This document shows, piece after piece, positions 1 through 6,150 of a stretch of DNA of 11,600 nucleotides. Each line of letters opens with the position of its first letter. Position 1 is the stretch's first letter. The stretch comes from Pseudomonadota bacterium (GTDB lineage: Bacteria; Pseudomonadota; Gammaproteobacteria; Burkholderiales; Thiobacillaceae), in assembly GCA_021847385.1 (NCBI GenBank), contig JAJZTV010000042.1:1-11600 (forward strand), given 5' to 3'. The position numbers were made by a program, and so were the translations under genes. The notes under the pieces were generated by a model that saw nothing but the letters and a program-made list of their open reading frames with translations, was not told the DNA's origin and searched no databases.

Positions 1-434
1 ATACCTGCGGCGTCTGCTCGCCGGCCCACGCGGTGCGCTGGCAGCAGACGGCCAAGGGCCTGGAGTCGCGGCTGAACGGCGTGCTGCTCGACCGCTACGC
101 CGACGGCGAGAAGGCCGGCTACCCTACCCTGTGCAAGGGCCGGTTCGAGGTACAGGGCGAGACCTATTACGCCTTGGAGGAGCCGACCAGCCTCAACACC
201 CTGGAGTTGCTGCCCGAGATGGCGCGGCTCGGCATCGCCGCGGTGAAGATCGAGGGCCGCCAGCGCAGCCCGGCCTACGTCGCGCAGGTGACCCAGGTCT
301 GGCGCGCCGCCATCGATGCGGTCAAGCGCGCGGCCCAGGACTACCAGGTCATGCCGGCCTGGCATCAACAGCTCGACAAGGTGTCCGAGGGCAGCATGCA
401 CACCCTCGGCGCCTACTACAGGCCTTGGAAATAA
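1..434 (+). CDS. ubiU: UbiU, O2-independent ubiquinone hydroxylase subunit (3' part, U32 peptidase-like family)
   Basis: Only the last 144 residues are in the window; the reading frame is open from base 3 and the start lies upstream. UbiU pairs with UbiV to hydroxylate the ubiquinone ring without oxygen (prephenate is the proposed hydroxyl donor) in a cytoplasmic Ubi complex. Two cysteines are visible, one in the CSPAH motif (codon 15-17) and one in the YPTLCKG motif (codon 132-134). They are 39 residues apart, and 99 residues follow the second. This fits the third and fourth [4Fe-4S] ligands (C193 and C232) of the 331-residue E. coli protein, so the C-terminus is complete. The extra Cys three residues before CSPAH is not a known ligand. 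The KIEGRQRSPAYV stretch near the end is typical of the family. The stop is 1 nt before ubiV, so the two are probably translationally coupled. Confidence 0.93.
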   Translation, partial: TCGVCSPAHAVRWQQTAKGLESRLNGVLLDRYADGEKAGYPTLCKGRFEVQGETYYALEEPTSLNTLELLPEMARLGIAAVKIEGRQRSPAYVAQVTQVWRAAIDAVKRAAQDYQVMPAWHQQLDKVSEGSMHTLGAYYRPWK

Positions 435-435
435 G

Positions 436-1320
436 ATGAAGCTATCGCTCGGCCCCTTGCTCTACTACTGGTCGCGCGACGATGTGTTCGCCTTCTACGA
501 GGCGGCCGCCGCGTGGCCGGTGGAAGTCGTCTACCTGGGCGAGACCGTGTGTTCGCGCCGTCATACCCTGCGCCTGCCCGATTGGTTCGATCTGGCCGAC
601 AAGCTGGCCGCCGCCGGCAAGGAAGTGGTGCTGGCTAGCCAGGCCCTGATCGAGTCCGAGTCCGACCTCAAGGCCTTGCGCAAGATCGCGGGCAACGGCA
701 AGCATGGCGTCGAGGCCAACGACTTCGGCGCGGTGCGCCTGCTGCACGAGCAGGGCGTGCCCTTCGTCGCCGGCCCCACGCTGAACGCCTACAACCCCGA
801 TACCCTGGCCCTGTTGCACGAACTCGGCGCCCGGCGCTGGGTGCCGCCGGTGGAGATGCCGGAGCAGATGCTGCGCGCGATGCCGGTGCCGGCCGGCATG
901 GCGACCGAGCTGTTCGCCTACGGCCGCCTGCCGCTGGCCTTTTCCGCCCGCTGCTTCACCGCCCGCCACTACAACCTGCAGAAGGACGACTGCCGGTTCA
1001 AGTGCCTGGACCACCCGGACGGCCTGGACTTGCGCAGCCGCGAGGGCGAGCCGTTCCTGACCCTGAACGGCATCCAGACCCAGTCGGCCAAGGTCTACAA
1101 CCTGGCGCCGCGCATCGACGCCCTGCGCGCGGCCGGCGTTGCGGTGCTGCGCCTGTCGCCGCAGTCGCGGCACATGGACAAGGTGGTCGAGTCGTTCCGC
1201 AGCCTGCTCGACGGCGCGGCGACCGATGCGGCGCAGGCCATGGCCCGCTACATGCCGGCCGAGGCCTGCGACGGTTATTGGCTGGGCCGGCCCGGTCTCG
1301 AACACCGGCCCGATTTGTAA
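436..1320 (+). CDS. ubiV: UbiV, O2-independent ubiquinone hydroxylase subunit
   Basis: The product is 294 residues, the usual family length, and is the partner of UbiU in anaerobic ubiquinone synthesis. The four [4Fe-4S] ligands can be counted: C39 (GETVCSRR), C173 (SARCFTARH), C186 and C190 (DDCRFKC). The E. coli ligands are C39, C180, C193 and C197, so the first position is identical and the 13- and 4-residue spacings are preserved. The ATG at 436 gives the conserved KLSLGPLLYYW beginning and has a GGA Shine-Dalgarno core about 6-7 nt upstream. The longer upstream reading in this frame lies inside ubiU and is rejected. The gene sits 1 nt after ubiU and 12 nt before ubiT, a single operon. 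Regulation would be set by a promoter upstream of the window; in E. coli this operon responds to FNR. Confidence 0.95.
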   Translation: MKLSLGPLLYYWSRDDVFAFYEAAAAWPVEVVYLGETVCSRRHTLRLPDWFDLADKLAAAGKEVVLASQALIESESDLKALRKIAGNGKHGVEANDFGAVRLLHEQGVPFVAGPTLNAYNPDTLALLHELGARRWVPPVEMPEQMLRAMPVPAGMATELFAYGRLPLAFSARCFTARHYNLQKDDCRFKCLDHPDGLDLRSREGEPFLTLNGIQTQSAKVYNLAPRIDALRAAGVAVLRLSPQSRHMDKVVESFRSLLDGAATDAAQAMARYMPAEACDGYWLGRPGLEHRPDL

Positions 1321-1332
1321 AAGGAGCTTGCC

Positions 1333-1788
1333 ATGCCGCTGCCTGCGATTCCCCGTCCGCTTGCCCGCATCGTTTCGGCCTTGCCGGTGTTTCCGGCCTC
1401 GCTGGCCTTCAGCGTCGCCGGCAACTTGGCGTTGTGGCCGAGCCTGCGCGATCTGGATTGGCAAGATGTCTATGGCCGCCGCTTTTGCGTGCGGGTGAAC
1501 GACCTCGGCCTCAAGCTCTATTTCAGCATCCGGCCGCAGGGCTTCGTGCCCGAAGTGGCGCCCGGCGCCGACGTGACCTTCAGCGCAACGGCAGAAGATT
1601 TCCTGCGCCTGGGTCTGCGCCAGGAAGACCCCGACACCTTGTTCTTCAACCGCCGCCTGTCGATCGAGGGCGACACCGAACTGGGTCTGCGCGTGAAGAA
1701 CATGCTCGACGGCGTCGAGCTCGACGCGCTGCTGCGTGGTCTGCCGCCGGCCCTGCGCCGGCGTTTGTTGCAGACGGTCTCAGTCTAG
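1333..1788 (+). CDS. ubiT: UbiT, SCP2-domain lipid-binding accessory factor for anaerobic ubiquinone synthesis
   Basis: The 151-residue protein has an N-terminal amphipathic or hydrophobic helix (about residues 5-33) followed by an SCP2 sterol-carrier-type domain (about 40-145). The block DPDTLFF-RRL-IEGDTELGL-VKN (about residues 97-122) is close to E. coli UbiT. UbiT is thought to hold the hydrophobic ubiquinone intermediates for UbiU-UbiV at low oxygen. Start choice is supported by AAGGAG at 1321-1326, 6 nt before the ATG. It is somewhat shorter than the 174-residue E. coli protein, mostly at the C-terminus. The last codons (SV-stop) overlap by 9 bp the end of the convergent membrane-protein gene, leaving no room for a separate terminator. 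Confidence 0.93.
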   Translation: MPLPAIPRPLARIVSALPVFPASLAFSVAGNLALWPSLRDLDWQDVYGRRFCVRVNDLGLKLYFSIRPQGFVPEVAPGADVTFSATAEDFLRLGLRQEDPDTLFFNRRLSIEGDTELGLRVKNMLDGVELDALLRGLPPALRRRLLQTVSV

Positions 1789-3072
1789 CCGCCCGCCGTA
1801 TTGCAGGAACAGGCGCCGGGCCTGGTCCAGGTTGCGCCACAGCACATAGCCGCTGGCCGCCAGCAGCAAGAGCCCCGGCGCGCTGAGCCAAGCCGGCAGG
1901 AAAGGCGCCGGCAACACCAGCAGCAGCGCCGCCAGGTGCAGCATCAGATGCCGCCGCGCCGCCGCGTCGGGGATCATCTCCTTCATGTTGGGAATCGTGC
2001 CGGCGCGGGCGCCGGTCTGCGCCTGCAGATGAAACCAGGCGAGGAAGGGCACGATCTTGTACAGCATGCCGGCCACCACCGAGACGGCGAAACCCACGAT
2101 GAAAACCAGACCGAGCACGACCTGGCTTGGGTCGCGCCAGGGTTCGGGTGCGAACAAGGCCAGCGGCGCGAACAGGACGGCGAGCCACAAGCAGGCCATG
2201 GCCAGACGCCAGAAGTCGAGTGTCGTGTCCGGCAACCTGCGCCGGCGCCGGTTTTGCAGGCGCAGGGTGGCGAAGGCGAACCAGGCGATGGCTGCACCGA
2301 AGCCGAGCCAGCCGGCGAGATCGGCCGTGGCGTGTTCGATCAGGAACGTCTGCGCGGAATAGGCCGCGAGCAGGGCGAGCAGCAGGCTGGCCAGCCAACG
2401 CGTCATCGGCGCAGGGTAGGGCGGCGTCAATTGCAGCATCGGCACCACCTGATAGGCCACGCCGACGACCAGCATCAACAGCCAACCGAGCAGGCCCCAG
2501 GCGGCATGCAGTCGAGTGAACTCGACCGGACTCGCCAAAGGCCAGAGCCCGGCCAGACCGCCGCCGAGATAAAGGCCAAGGCCGACAGTGAGGGCGAGGC
2601 CGAGCCAAGCATGGCGCATGCCGGCGCGGGTGGCGGCGGCCACGGCCGGCGCGCGCGCGAGGCTGACCGCGCCGGCAACGAGAAAGGGTAGCCAGGCCAC
2701 GGCCAGCGCGAGCAGGCCGGCATCGAGCAGCGGCGGCCGGCCCAAGGCCAGGCCGGCGGCGAGCAGCGGGCTGCCGAGGCCGAGGCCGCCATAGGCCAGC
2801 CAGGCGACCGGCCGCACCTGCGGCAGCGGCGAGCCGATCAGCACTGGCAGCATCTGCAGCAGCGCGCCGGCCATGACCGTGTCGAGAAAGCCGAGCGTGA
2901 GCAGATGGGTGAGGCCGAGCGCGGCGGGGGTCCAGCGGCCGGCCGTCCAGTCGCCGGCGCTGGGGATCGCGGCCAGCGCGGCGATGACCAGGAACCAGGG
3001 TGCGATCAGGAACAGGCGCAGCGGTGCGCCCAGGGGCGGGGCCTGTTCGAAGGCGAGCCCGGCCTGGCTCAC
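1780..3072 (-). CDS. Polytopic membrane protein, NnrS / heme-copper oxidase subunit I-like
   Basis: The product is 430 residues and highly hydrophobic, with about 12 predicted membrane segments. Histidines sit in or beside membrane segments: H56 (LTHLLTLGFL), H189 (TRLHAAWG), H348 (WFHLQA), and H375/H379 (RRHLMLHL). Such histidines are candidate heme or metal ligands. Helix phrases such as GALLQMLPV and MLYKIVPFLAWFHL recall membrane proteins loosely grouped with NnrS and the heme-copper oxidase subunit I superfamily, seen near nitric-oxide and denitrification genes. I recognise the type but not an exact family, so function is open; NO stress or respiration is an inference. The GTG start at 3072 directly abuts the stop of the DUF2249 gene, implying translational coupling. 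It is the third gene of the unit starting with the hemerythrin and ends by overlapping ubiT tail to tail. Confidence 0.7.
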   Translation of the reverse strand: MSQAGLAFEQAPPLGAPLRLFLIAPWFLVIAALAAIPSAGDWTAGRWTPAALGLTHLLTLGFLDTVMAGALLQMLPVLIGSPLPQVRPVAWLAYGGLGLGSPLLAAGLALGRPPLLDAGLLALAVAWLPFLVAGAVSLARAPAVAAATRAGMRHAWLGLALTVGLGLYLGGGLAGLWPLASPVEFTRLHAAWGLLGWLLMLVVGVAYQVVPMLQLTPPYPAPMTRWLASLLLALLAAYSAQTFLIEHATADLAGWLGFGAAIAWFAFATLRLQNRRRRRLPDTTLDFWRLAMACLWLAVLFAPLALFAPEPWRDPSQVVLGLVFIVGFAVSVVAGMLYKIVPFLAWFHLQAQTGARAGTIPNMKEMIPDAAARRHLMLHLAALLLVLPAPFLPAWLSAPGLLLLAASGYVLWRNLDQARRLFLQYGGRLD

Positions 3073-3309
3073 TCAAGGCACCTCGTCCGGCGCATCGTCG
3101 ATCAGGATTTCGTAGCAACCGTCGTCGAACGGCCGGGTCCGGTGCGCCAGCCCCATCTGCCGGAGCATGCCGTAGAGCGGCATCGGCTCGCGATGCAGCA
3201 GCAGGCGGACGCGCTGGCCGGGCGCGCGCCGGCCGATGGCGTCGAGCACGCGTTCCATCGGTTCGGGCGGATCGAGCCAACGGGCATCGACCAGGATCTC
3301 GGTCGTCAT
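3073..3309 (-). CDS. DUF2249 domain protein
   Basis: This 78-residue cytoplasmic protein consists of one DUF2249 domain. The pattern LDARWLDPPEPMERVLDAI (here starting VDARW), then a strand followed by LLHREPMPLY and GMLRQMG, is typical of the family. DUF2249 is a small TusA/SirA-like fold found beside hemerythrins, NnrS-like proteins and denitrification regulators; its biochemical role is not established. The start chosen is the ATG at 3309 because the domain begins there and GAGG, overlapping the hemerythrin stop, lies about 6 nt upstream. An in-frame extension to 3363 adds unrelated Arg/Pro-rich residues inside the hemerythrin gene. It lies 7 nt after the hemerythrin gene and 0 nt before the membrane protein gene. 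Confidence 0.82.
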   Translation of the reverse strand: MTTEILVDARWLDPPEPMERVLDAIGRRAPGQRVRLLLHREPMPLYGMLRQMGLAHRTRPFDDGCYEILIDDAPDEVP

Positions 3310-3316
3310 CGCGGCC

Positions 3317-3760
3317 TCAGGCGGGGTGCAAGGTCTGGTCCAGCGTCCCGACCAGCGCCGCATCGTCGCCCAATGCCTGGTCGGACAGCGGGTAGAGGAT
3401 CTGTTCCTCTTTCATGTTGTGCTGGCGCATCAGCATCAGCAAGGTCTCGGCCAGGCCGAGGTAGGCGGCGTCGTTGTGCCGTTCGACGGCGGTCTGCATC
3501 TGTTCCAGCAGGCCGCGCATCTGTTCGTGCTCCGCGCGCATGACCTGGGTCGGCCCGCCGCGCATGCCGGTGCGGGCCTCGAAGGCGGGGAACAGCGTGT
3601 CCTCCTCGGCGGCCAGGTGCCGGTCCATCGCGCCGCGAAAGTCGGCGAAGATGCGCCCGGCGGCGGCCCAATCGCGTTCGGCCGTTGCCTCTTCGGCATC
3701 GGCGAACAGCGCGTCGCAGTGAATGTGGTCGGTGGATAAAAGATCGGCGATGGGGCTCAT
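3317..3760 (-). CDS. Hemerythrin-like (HHE domain) di-iron protein
   Basis: The 147-residue protein is a four-helix hemerythrin-type domain. Candidate di-iron ligands are visible in order: H12 (TDHIH; H14 is an alternative), H48 and E52 (RHLAAEE), H78 (AEHEQM), H114 and E118 (QHNMKEE). This is the full H-H-E-H-H-E pattern, so iron binding is likely intact. Bacterial HHE proteins of this type bind O2 or NO, or help repair iron-sulfur clusters; a role in low-oxygen or NO response is inferred from the neighbours and the upstream FNR-type box. The ATG at 3760 is preferred over the in-frame ATG at 3790 because GGGAG lies 6 nt before it. The 3790 start has no Shine-Dalgarno and would also leave almost no room for a promoter. 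It is the first gene of a three-gene unit. Confidence 0.9.
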   Translation of the reverse strand: MSPIADLLSTDHIHCDALFADAEEATAERDWAAAGRIFADFRGAMDRHLAAEEDTLFPAFEARTGMRGGPTQVMRAEHEQMRGLLEQMQTAVERHNDAAYLGLAETLLMLMRQHNMKEEQILYPLSDQALGDDAALVGTLDQTLHPA

Positions 3761-3781
3761 GACGGTCTCCCGGACTGGACT

Positions 3782-3830
3782 TGCGCTCATTGTGTCGAGC
3801 GCATCGAGCGATTGCCTTGACCCATCTCAA
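3782..3830 (-). promoter_or_regulatory. FNR/Dnr-type operator and promoter of the hemerythrin unit
   Basis: TTGACCCATCTCAA at 3817-3830 is a symmetric TTGA-N6-TCAA box, matching the FNR/Dnr consensus TTGAT-N4-ATCAA except at the two inner bases. Read on the minus strand, CACAAT at 3794-3789 matches TATAAT at four of six positions. It falls exactly where a -10 element belongs if the box is centred at -41.5 (start site near 3782), the class II activator arrangement. The same test in the plus direction finds no -10 at the expected place, so the box most likely serves the hemerythrin gene. This leaves a leader of about 20 nt. The site and spacing are seen; activation is inferred. Confidence 0.62.
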
Positions 3831-3857
3831 GCCATTTGCACAGTCCGTCCAGCTCAC

Positions 3858-3869
3858 GAAAATTTTCGG
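3858..3869. promoter_or_regulatory. 12-bp perfect palindrome CGAAAATTTTCG, possible operator
   Basis: This perfect self-complementary 12-mer lies in the 180-bp divergent intergenic region, 72 bp before the cytochrome start codon and about 35 bp upstream of its candidate -10. It is A/T-rich within GC-rich DNA. It could be a transcription-factor site, an UP-like element for the cytochrome promoter, or chance. No regulator family is assigned. Confidence 0.3.
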
Positions 3870-3903
3870 CCGGCATGGTCATGGAGATTGCATAGAGCTG
3901 GGC

Positions 3904-3909
3904 TAGAAT
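3904..3909 (+). promoter_or_regulatory. Candidate -10 element of the cytochrome gene
   Basis: TAGAAT differs from TATAAT at one base and would start transcription near 3916, giving a leader of about 25 nt. No good -35 hexamer lies at 16-18 bp, so an activator or an alternative promoter would be needed. The call rests on the hexamer and its position only. Confidence 0.35.
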
Positions 3910-3940
3910 CGCCGGCACAATAAACAAGGAGGAGTACAAG

Positions 3941-6046
3941 ATGCACCGTCCGCTCGTAATAGTATTTTCCATTCTCGCTTTTTTCGGCATGGCCGCCGGG
4001 GCGCTAGCCCAATGCGACATGGGCGCCGCGATCAAACTGACCGGCAAGAGCTGCAATCCATTGACGCCGCCGCAACTGAGCTGCGCTGTGCCCAAGGATG
4101 TGCAGGGCGGCCTGAGCCAGGCCAACAACAACACCGTCCAGCGCGCGTCGGACATCTTCTCCTGGCAGCAATTCATCGCGCTGAACTGGCCGGCCGCCCA
4201 GGGCAAGCGCGGCGCGCCCGCGGCCGATCAGCCGATCGGCGCGGCCGGTCCGCGTGTGTGGGAGACCTGGAAGGAGGCCTATGAGGTCTACCGGCCCAAC
4301 GGCAGCAAGCCGGCCGATTGGAACACGCCGGAGCGCTTTCCCGCAGCTTGCGGCGGCGTGCACAAGATGCTGTTCCGTACATCCAAGGTCAGCGATGTGG
4401 TGGACCAGACCCTGCAGGCCTTGCCGGCCGACGGCACGCTGCCGGCCAGCCTGAAGGATCAGAACGGCCGCTTGGTGCGCTATGAGATTCGCTTGAACAG
4501 AGCGGTGTTCGATTATGTCGTGCAGAACGGCCTGTACGACGGCCAGCGGCAAACCCAGGCCAGCTCGATCGATTTCCCGGTCGGCAGCCAGTTGGTCAAG
4601 GCCGCCTGGCGCGAGGTGAACGGCGACGACGCCAAGTATTTCTTCGCCACCGACGCCTGCGTCTGCGAGGACAAAGGCGTGGATACCCCGAGCAATTGCC
4701 AGGTCAGGCGCATGGGCCTGGCCGGTTTTCACCTGATGACCAAAACCGCGTCGGCGCCGCAATGGATTTGGTCCACCTACGAACAGGTGGACAACGTCAC
4801 CGCCAGCCACCCGGCGGTGCAGCCGCTGAACAACCCGAGCTGCCCGGCCAGCCAGTGCCCGCCCAACAAGCAGACCCCGGACGGCGTGCCGACCCAGCTC
4901 ACCCGCGTGATCCCGATTCCCGCTCAGGACCCGGTGTGCAGCAGACCCGGCCAGGCGGTGGACAACATCAAGCAACTGAACGGCGATGTGCAAAGCGCCC
5001 TGGCCCAGGCCGGCTCGGTGTTGGCCAATTACCATCTGGTCAACACCCAGTGGCCGGTGCAGGGCACCAAGCAGCCGCGTAAGACCGTGTTCGACGTGCG
5101 TCCGGCCTTGCTTGGCAATACCACGATGGAGAGCTTTTCGCAGGACACCTCCAGTTGCATGGGCTGTCATGTGATGTCGCGCACGCTCAAGCCGGATGCC
5201 TACGTCAGCGGCGACTTCAGCTTTACCTTGAACAACGCCCAGCCGCGGCCGAAGGGCAGTCGCTGTGTCGATGTCGAGGCTTCGGAGTCGTGCAATGACG
5301 CTATTCTCACGCCGCCGCCCAAGCTGCCGCCGACCAGCAATGTGTATTGGCCGGTGCTGCACGGTTACGCCGTCGCGACCAAGACCTACGAAACGGTCGG
5401 TGCGCCTTACGTCGGCAACAAGCTGCATTGCCAGAGCTGCCACCTCAACGCCGGCGGCAATCCCGACGCGGCGTGGTGGGTCGACATGGCGAAGTACTAC
5501 AAAAATGCCGCCGGGCTGCAAACGCGCATCAATAGCTGCTTTAAGCACAGCATGAATGGCCAGCCGTTGTGCGACCCGACGAAAAAGGGCGACTGCGAAA
5601 AAAATCGGCACATGGTCGGCCTGATCGCCTACATGAACTGGCTGACCGAGCAGTATTACCGCAAGCACCCGAAGACGACGCCAGCCCGTTACTTCCCCGA
5701 CCAGAACAACCCGGCCTTCAATGCAAAAGGCAATCCGGTCCAGGGCCAGGCGATCTATACCCAGAAGTGCGCCTTCTGCCACAACAAGGACGGCCAGGGA
5801 CGCTATGAGAATGGCTATTTCCGCCCGGCCTTGTGGGGTGCCAACTCCTACAATGCCAGCGCCGGCATGGGCCCGTACCAGGGGACCAGCTCCACGCTCG
5901 CCGCCTTCTTGCACGGCAACATGCCCTATACCAGCGGCGGTCTGCTGACGATCACGGAGTCGGTGGACTTGGCCGCCTTCATCAATGGCCAATGTCGTCC
6001 GGGCAAGAAGACCGGCCCCAACGGCAAGCCTTGCCCGACTAAATAA
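3941..6046 (+). CDS. Secreted three-heme cytochrome c with TsdA-like C-terminal part
   Basis: The 701-residue protein starts with a Sec signal peptide (about residues 1-23, cleavage ALA|Q) and is predicted periplasmic. Three CXXCH heme motifs are present: C406-H410 (CMGCH), C497-H501 (CQSCH) and C610-H614 (CAFCH). From about residue 460 it resembles diheme thiosulfate dehydrogenase TsdA: CHLNAGG after heme 2, then RINSCF-HSMNGQPL with C533 as candidate second ligand of that heme, then GQAIYTQKCAFCHNKDGQG, PALWG, AGMGP, and HGNMP with M661 as candidate ligand of heme 3. The first 400 or so residues, including FSWQQFIALNWP and RVWETWKEAYEV, are a separate, Cys-containing region of unknown function. 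AAGGAGG at 3926-3932 sits 8 nt before the ATG. Substrate is not determined: thiosulfate/tetrathionate chemistry is suggested only by the C-terminal part. The gene is monocistronic, divergent from the hemerythrin unit and closed by a terminator. Confidence 0.85.
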   Translation: MHRPLVIVFSILAFFGMAAGALAQCDMGAAIKLTGKSCNPLTPPQLSCAVPKDVQGGLSQANNNTVQRASDIFSWQQFIALNWPAAQGKRGAPAADQPIGAAGPRVWETWKEAYEVYRPNGSKPADWNTPERFPAACGGVHKMLFRTSKVSDVVDQTLQALPADGTLPASLKDQNGRLVRYEIRLNRAVFDYVVQNGLYDGQRQTQASSIDFPVGSQLVKAAWREVNGDDAKYFFATDACVCEDKGVDTPSNCQVRRMGLAGFHLMTKTASAPQWIWSTYEQVDNVTASHPAVQPLNNPSCPASQCPPNKQTPDGVPTQLTRVIPIPAQDPVCSRPGQAVDNIKQLNGDVQSALAQAGSVLANYHLVNTQWPVQGTKQPRKTVFDVRPALLGNTTMESFSQDTSSCMGCHVMSRTLKPDAYVSGDFSFTLNNAQPRPKGSRCVDVEASESCNDAILTPPPKLPPTSNVYWPVLHGYAVATKTYETVGAPYVGNKLHCQSCHLNAGGNPDAAWWVDMAKYYKNAAGLQTRINSCFKHSMNGQPLCDPTKKGDCEKNRHMVGLIAYMNWLTEQYYRKHPKTTPARYFPDQNNPAFNAKGNPVQGQAIYTQKCAFCHNKDGQGRYENGYFRPALWGANSYNASAGMGPYQGTSSTLAAFLHGNMPYTSGGLLTITESVDLAAFINGQCRPGKKTGPNGKPCPTK

Positions 6047-6053
6047 GCCGCGA

Positions 6054-6087
6054 CCGGCGGCGCTGGGGGAGACCCCATGGCTGCCGG
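6054..6087 (+). other. Hairpin with GNRA-type loop after the cytochrome stop codon
   Basis: CCGGCGGC (6054-6061) pairs with GCTGCCGG (6080-6087) with one G-U pair. Inside, TGGGG (6064-6068) pairs with CCCCA (6073-6077) around a GAGA tetraloop. It begins 7 nt after the cytochrome stop. There is no U-tract, so it is not a terminator by itself; it may protect the 3' end of the mRNA. Confidence 0.5.
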
Positions 6088-6101
6088 GGACATGACGGAA
6101 G

Positions 6102-6150
6102 CGGGCGGGCCTGCGTGGTAAACTGAGCCACGCAAGCCCGCCCGTTTTTT
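6102..6150 (+). terminator. Intrinsic terminator of the cytochrome gene
   Basis: CGGGCGGGC-C-TGCGTGG (6102-6118) pairs with CCACGCA-A-GCCCGCCCG (6128-6144), a 16-bp stem with one C-A mismatch and a 9-nt loop. Six T residues follow at 6145-6150, a textbook intrinsic terminator. The last T is directly followed by the mutL start codon. Confidence 0.88.
6116..6124 (+). promoter_or_regulatory. Candidate extended -10 promoter for mutL inside the terminator loop
   Basis: TGGTAAACT at 6116-6124 reads as an extended -10 (TGn plus TAAACT, four of six matches). Transcription from it would start near 6131, inside the descending arm, so the mutL mRNA would carry about 20 leader nt and not the complete hairpin. 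No convincing -35 is seen. This is an inference from position, prompted by the lack of any other room for a promoter. Confidence 0.25.

Noticed and set aside
442..1464. 340-residue open frame on the minus strand opposite ubiV
   Set aside because: ubiV is certain from its iron-sulfur cysteines; the minus frame is rich in Gln/Arg/Gly as expected for a GC-rich shadow.
1646..3280. 544-residue open frame on the minus strand in another frame from the membrane protein
   Set aside because: It is Arg/Ala/Pro-rich with no domain, and it overlaps recognisable DUF2249 and membrane-protein frames.
3761..3790. Upstream ATG at 3790 as hemerythrin start
   Set aside because: It has no Shine-Dalgarno and would overlap the predicted -10, while the ATG at 3760 has GGGAG at the right distance.
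3941..4018. Cytochrome signal peptide as a lipoprotein signal
   Set aside because: The Cys at residue 25 is preceded by Gln rather than Ala or Gly, so a standard lipobox is lacking; ALA|Q fits signal peptidase I.
4004..5992. 662-residue open frame on the minus strand opposite the cytochrome
   Set aside because: The plus strand has a signal peptide, three heme motifs and a strong ribosome binding site; the minus frame has no start signal and a shadow-like composition.
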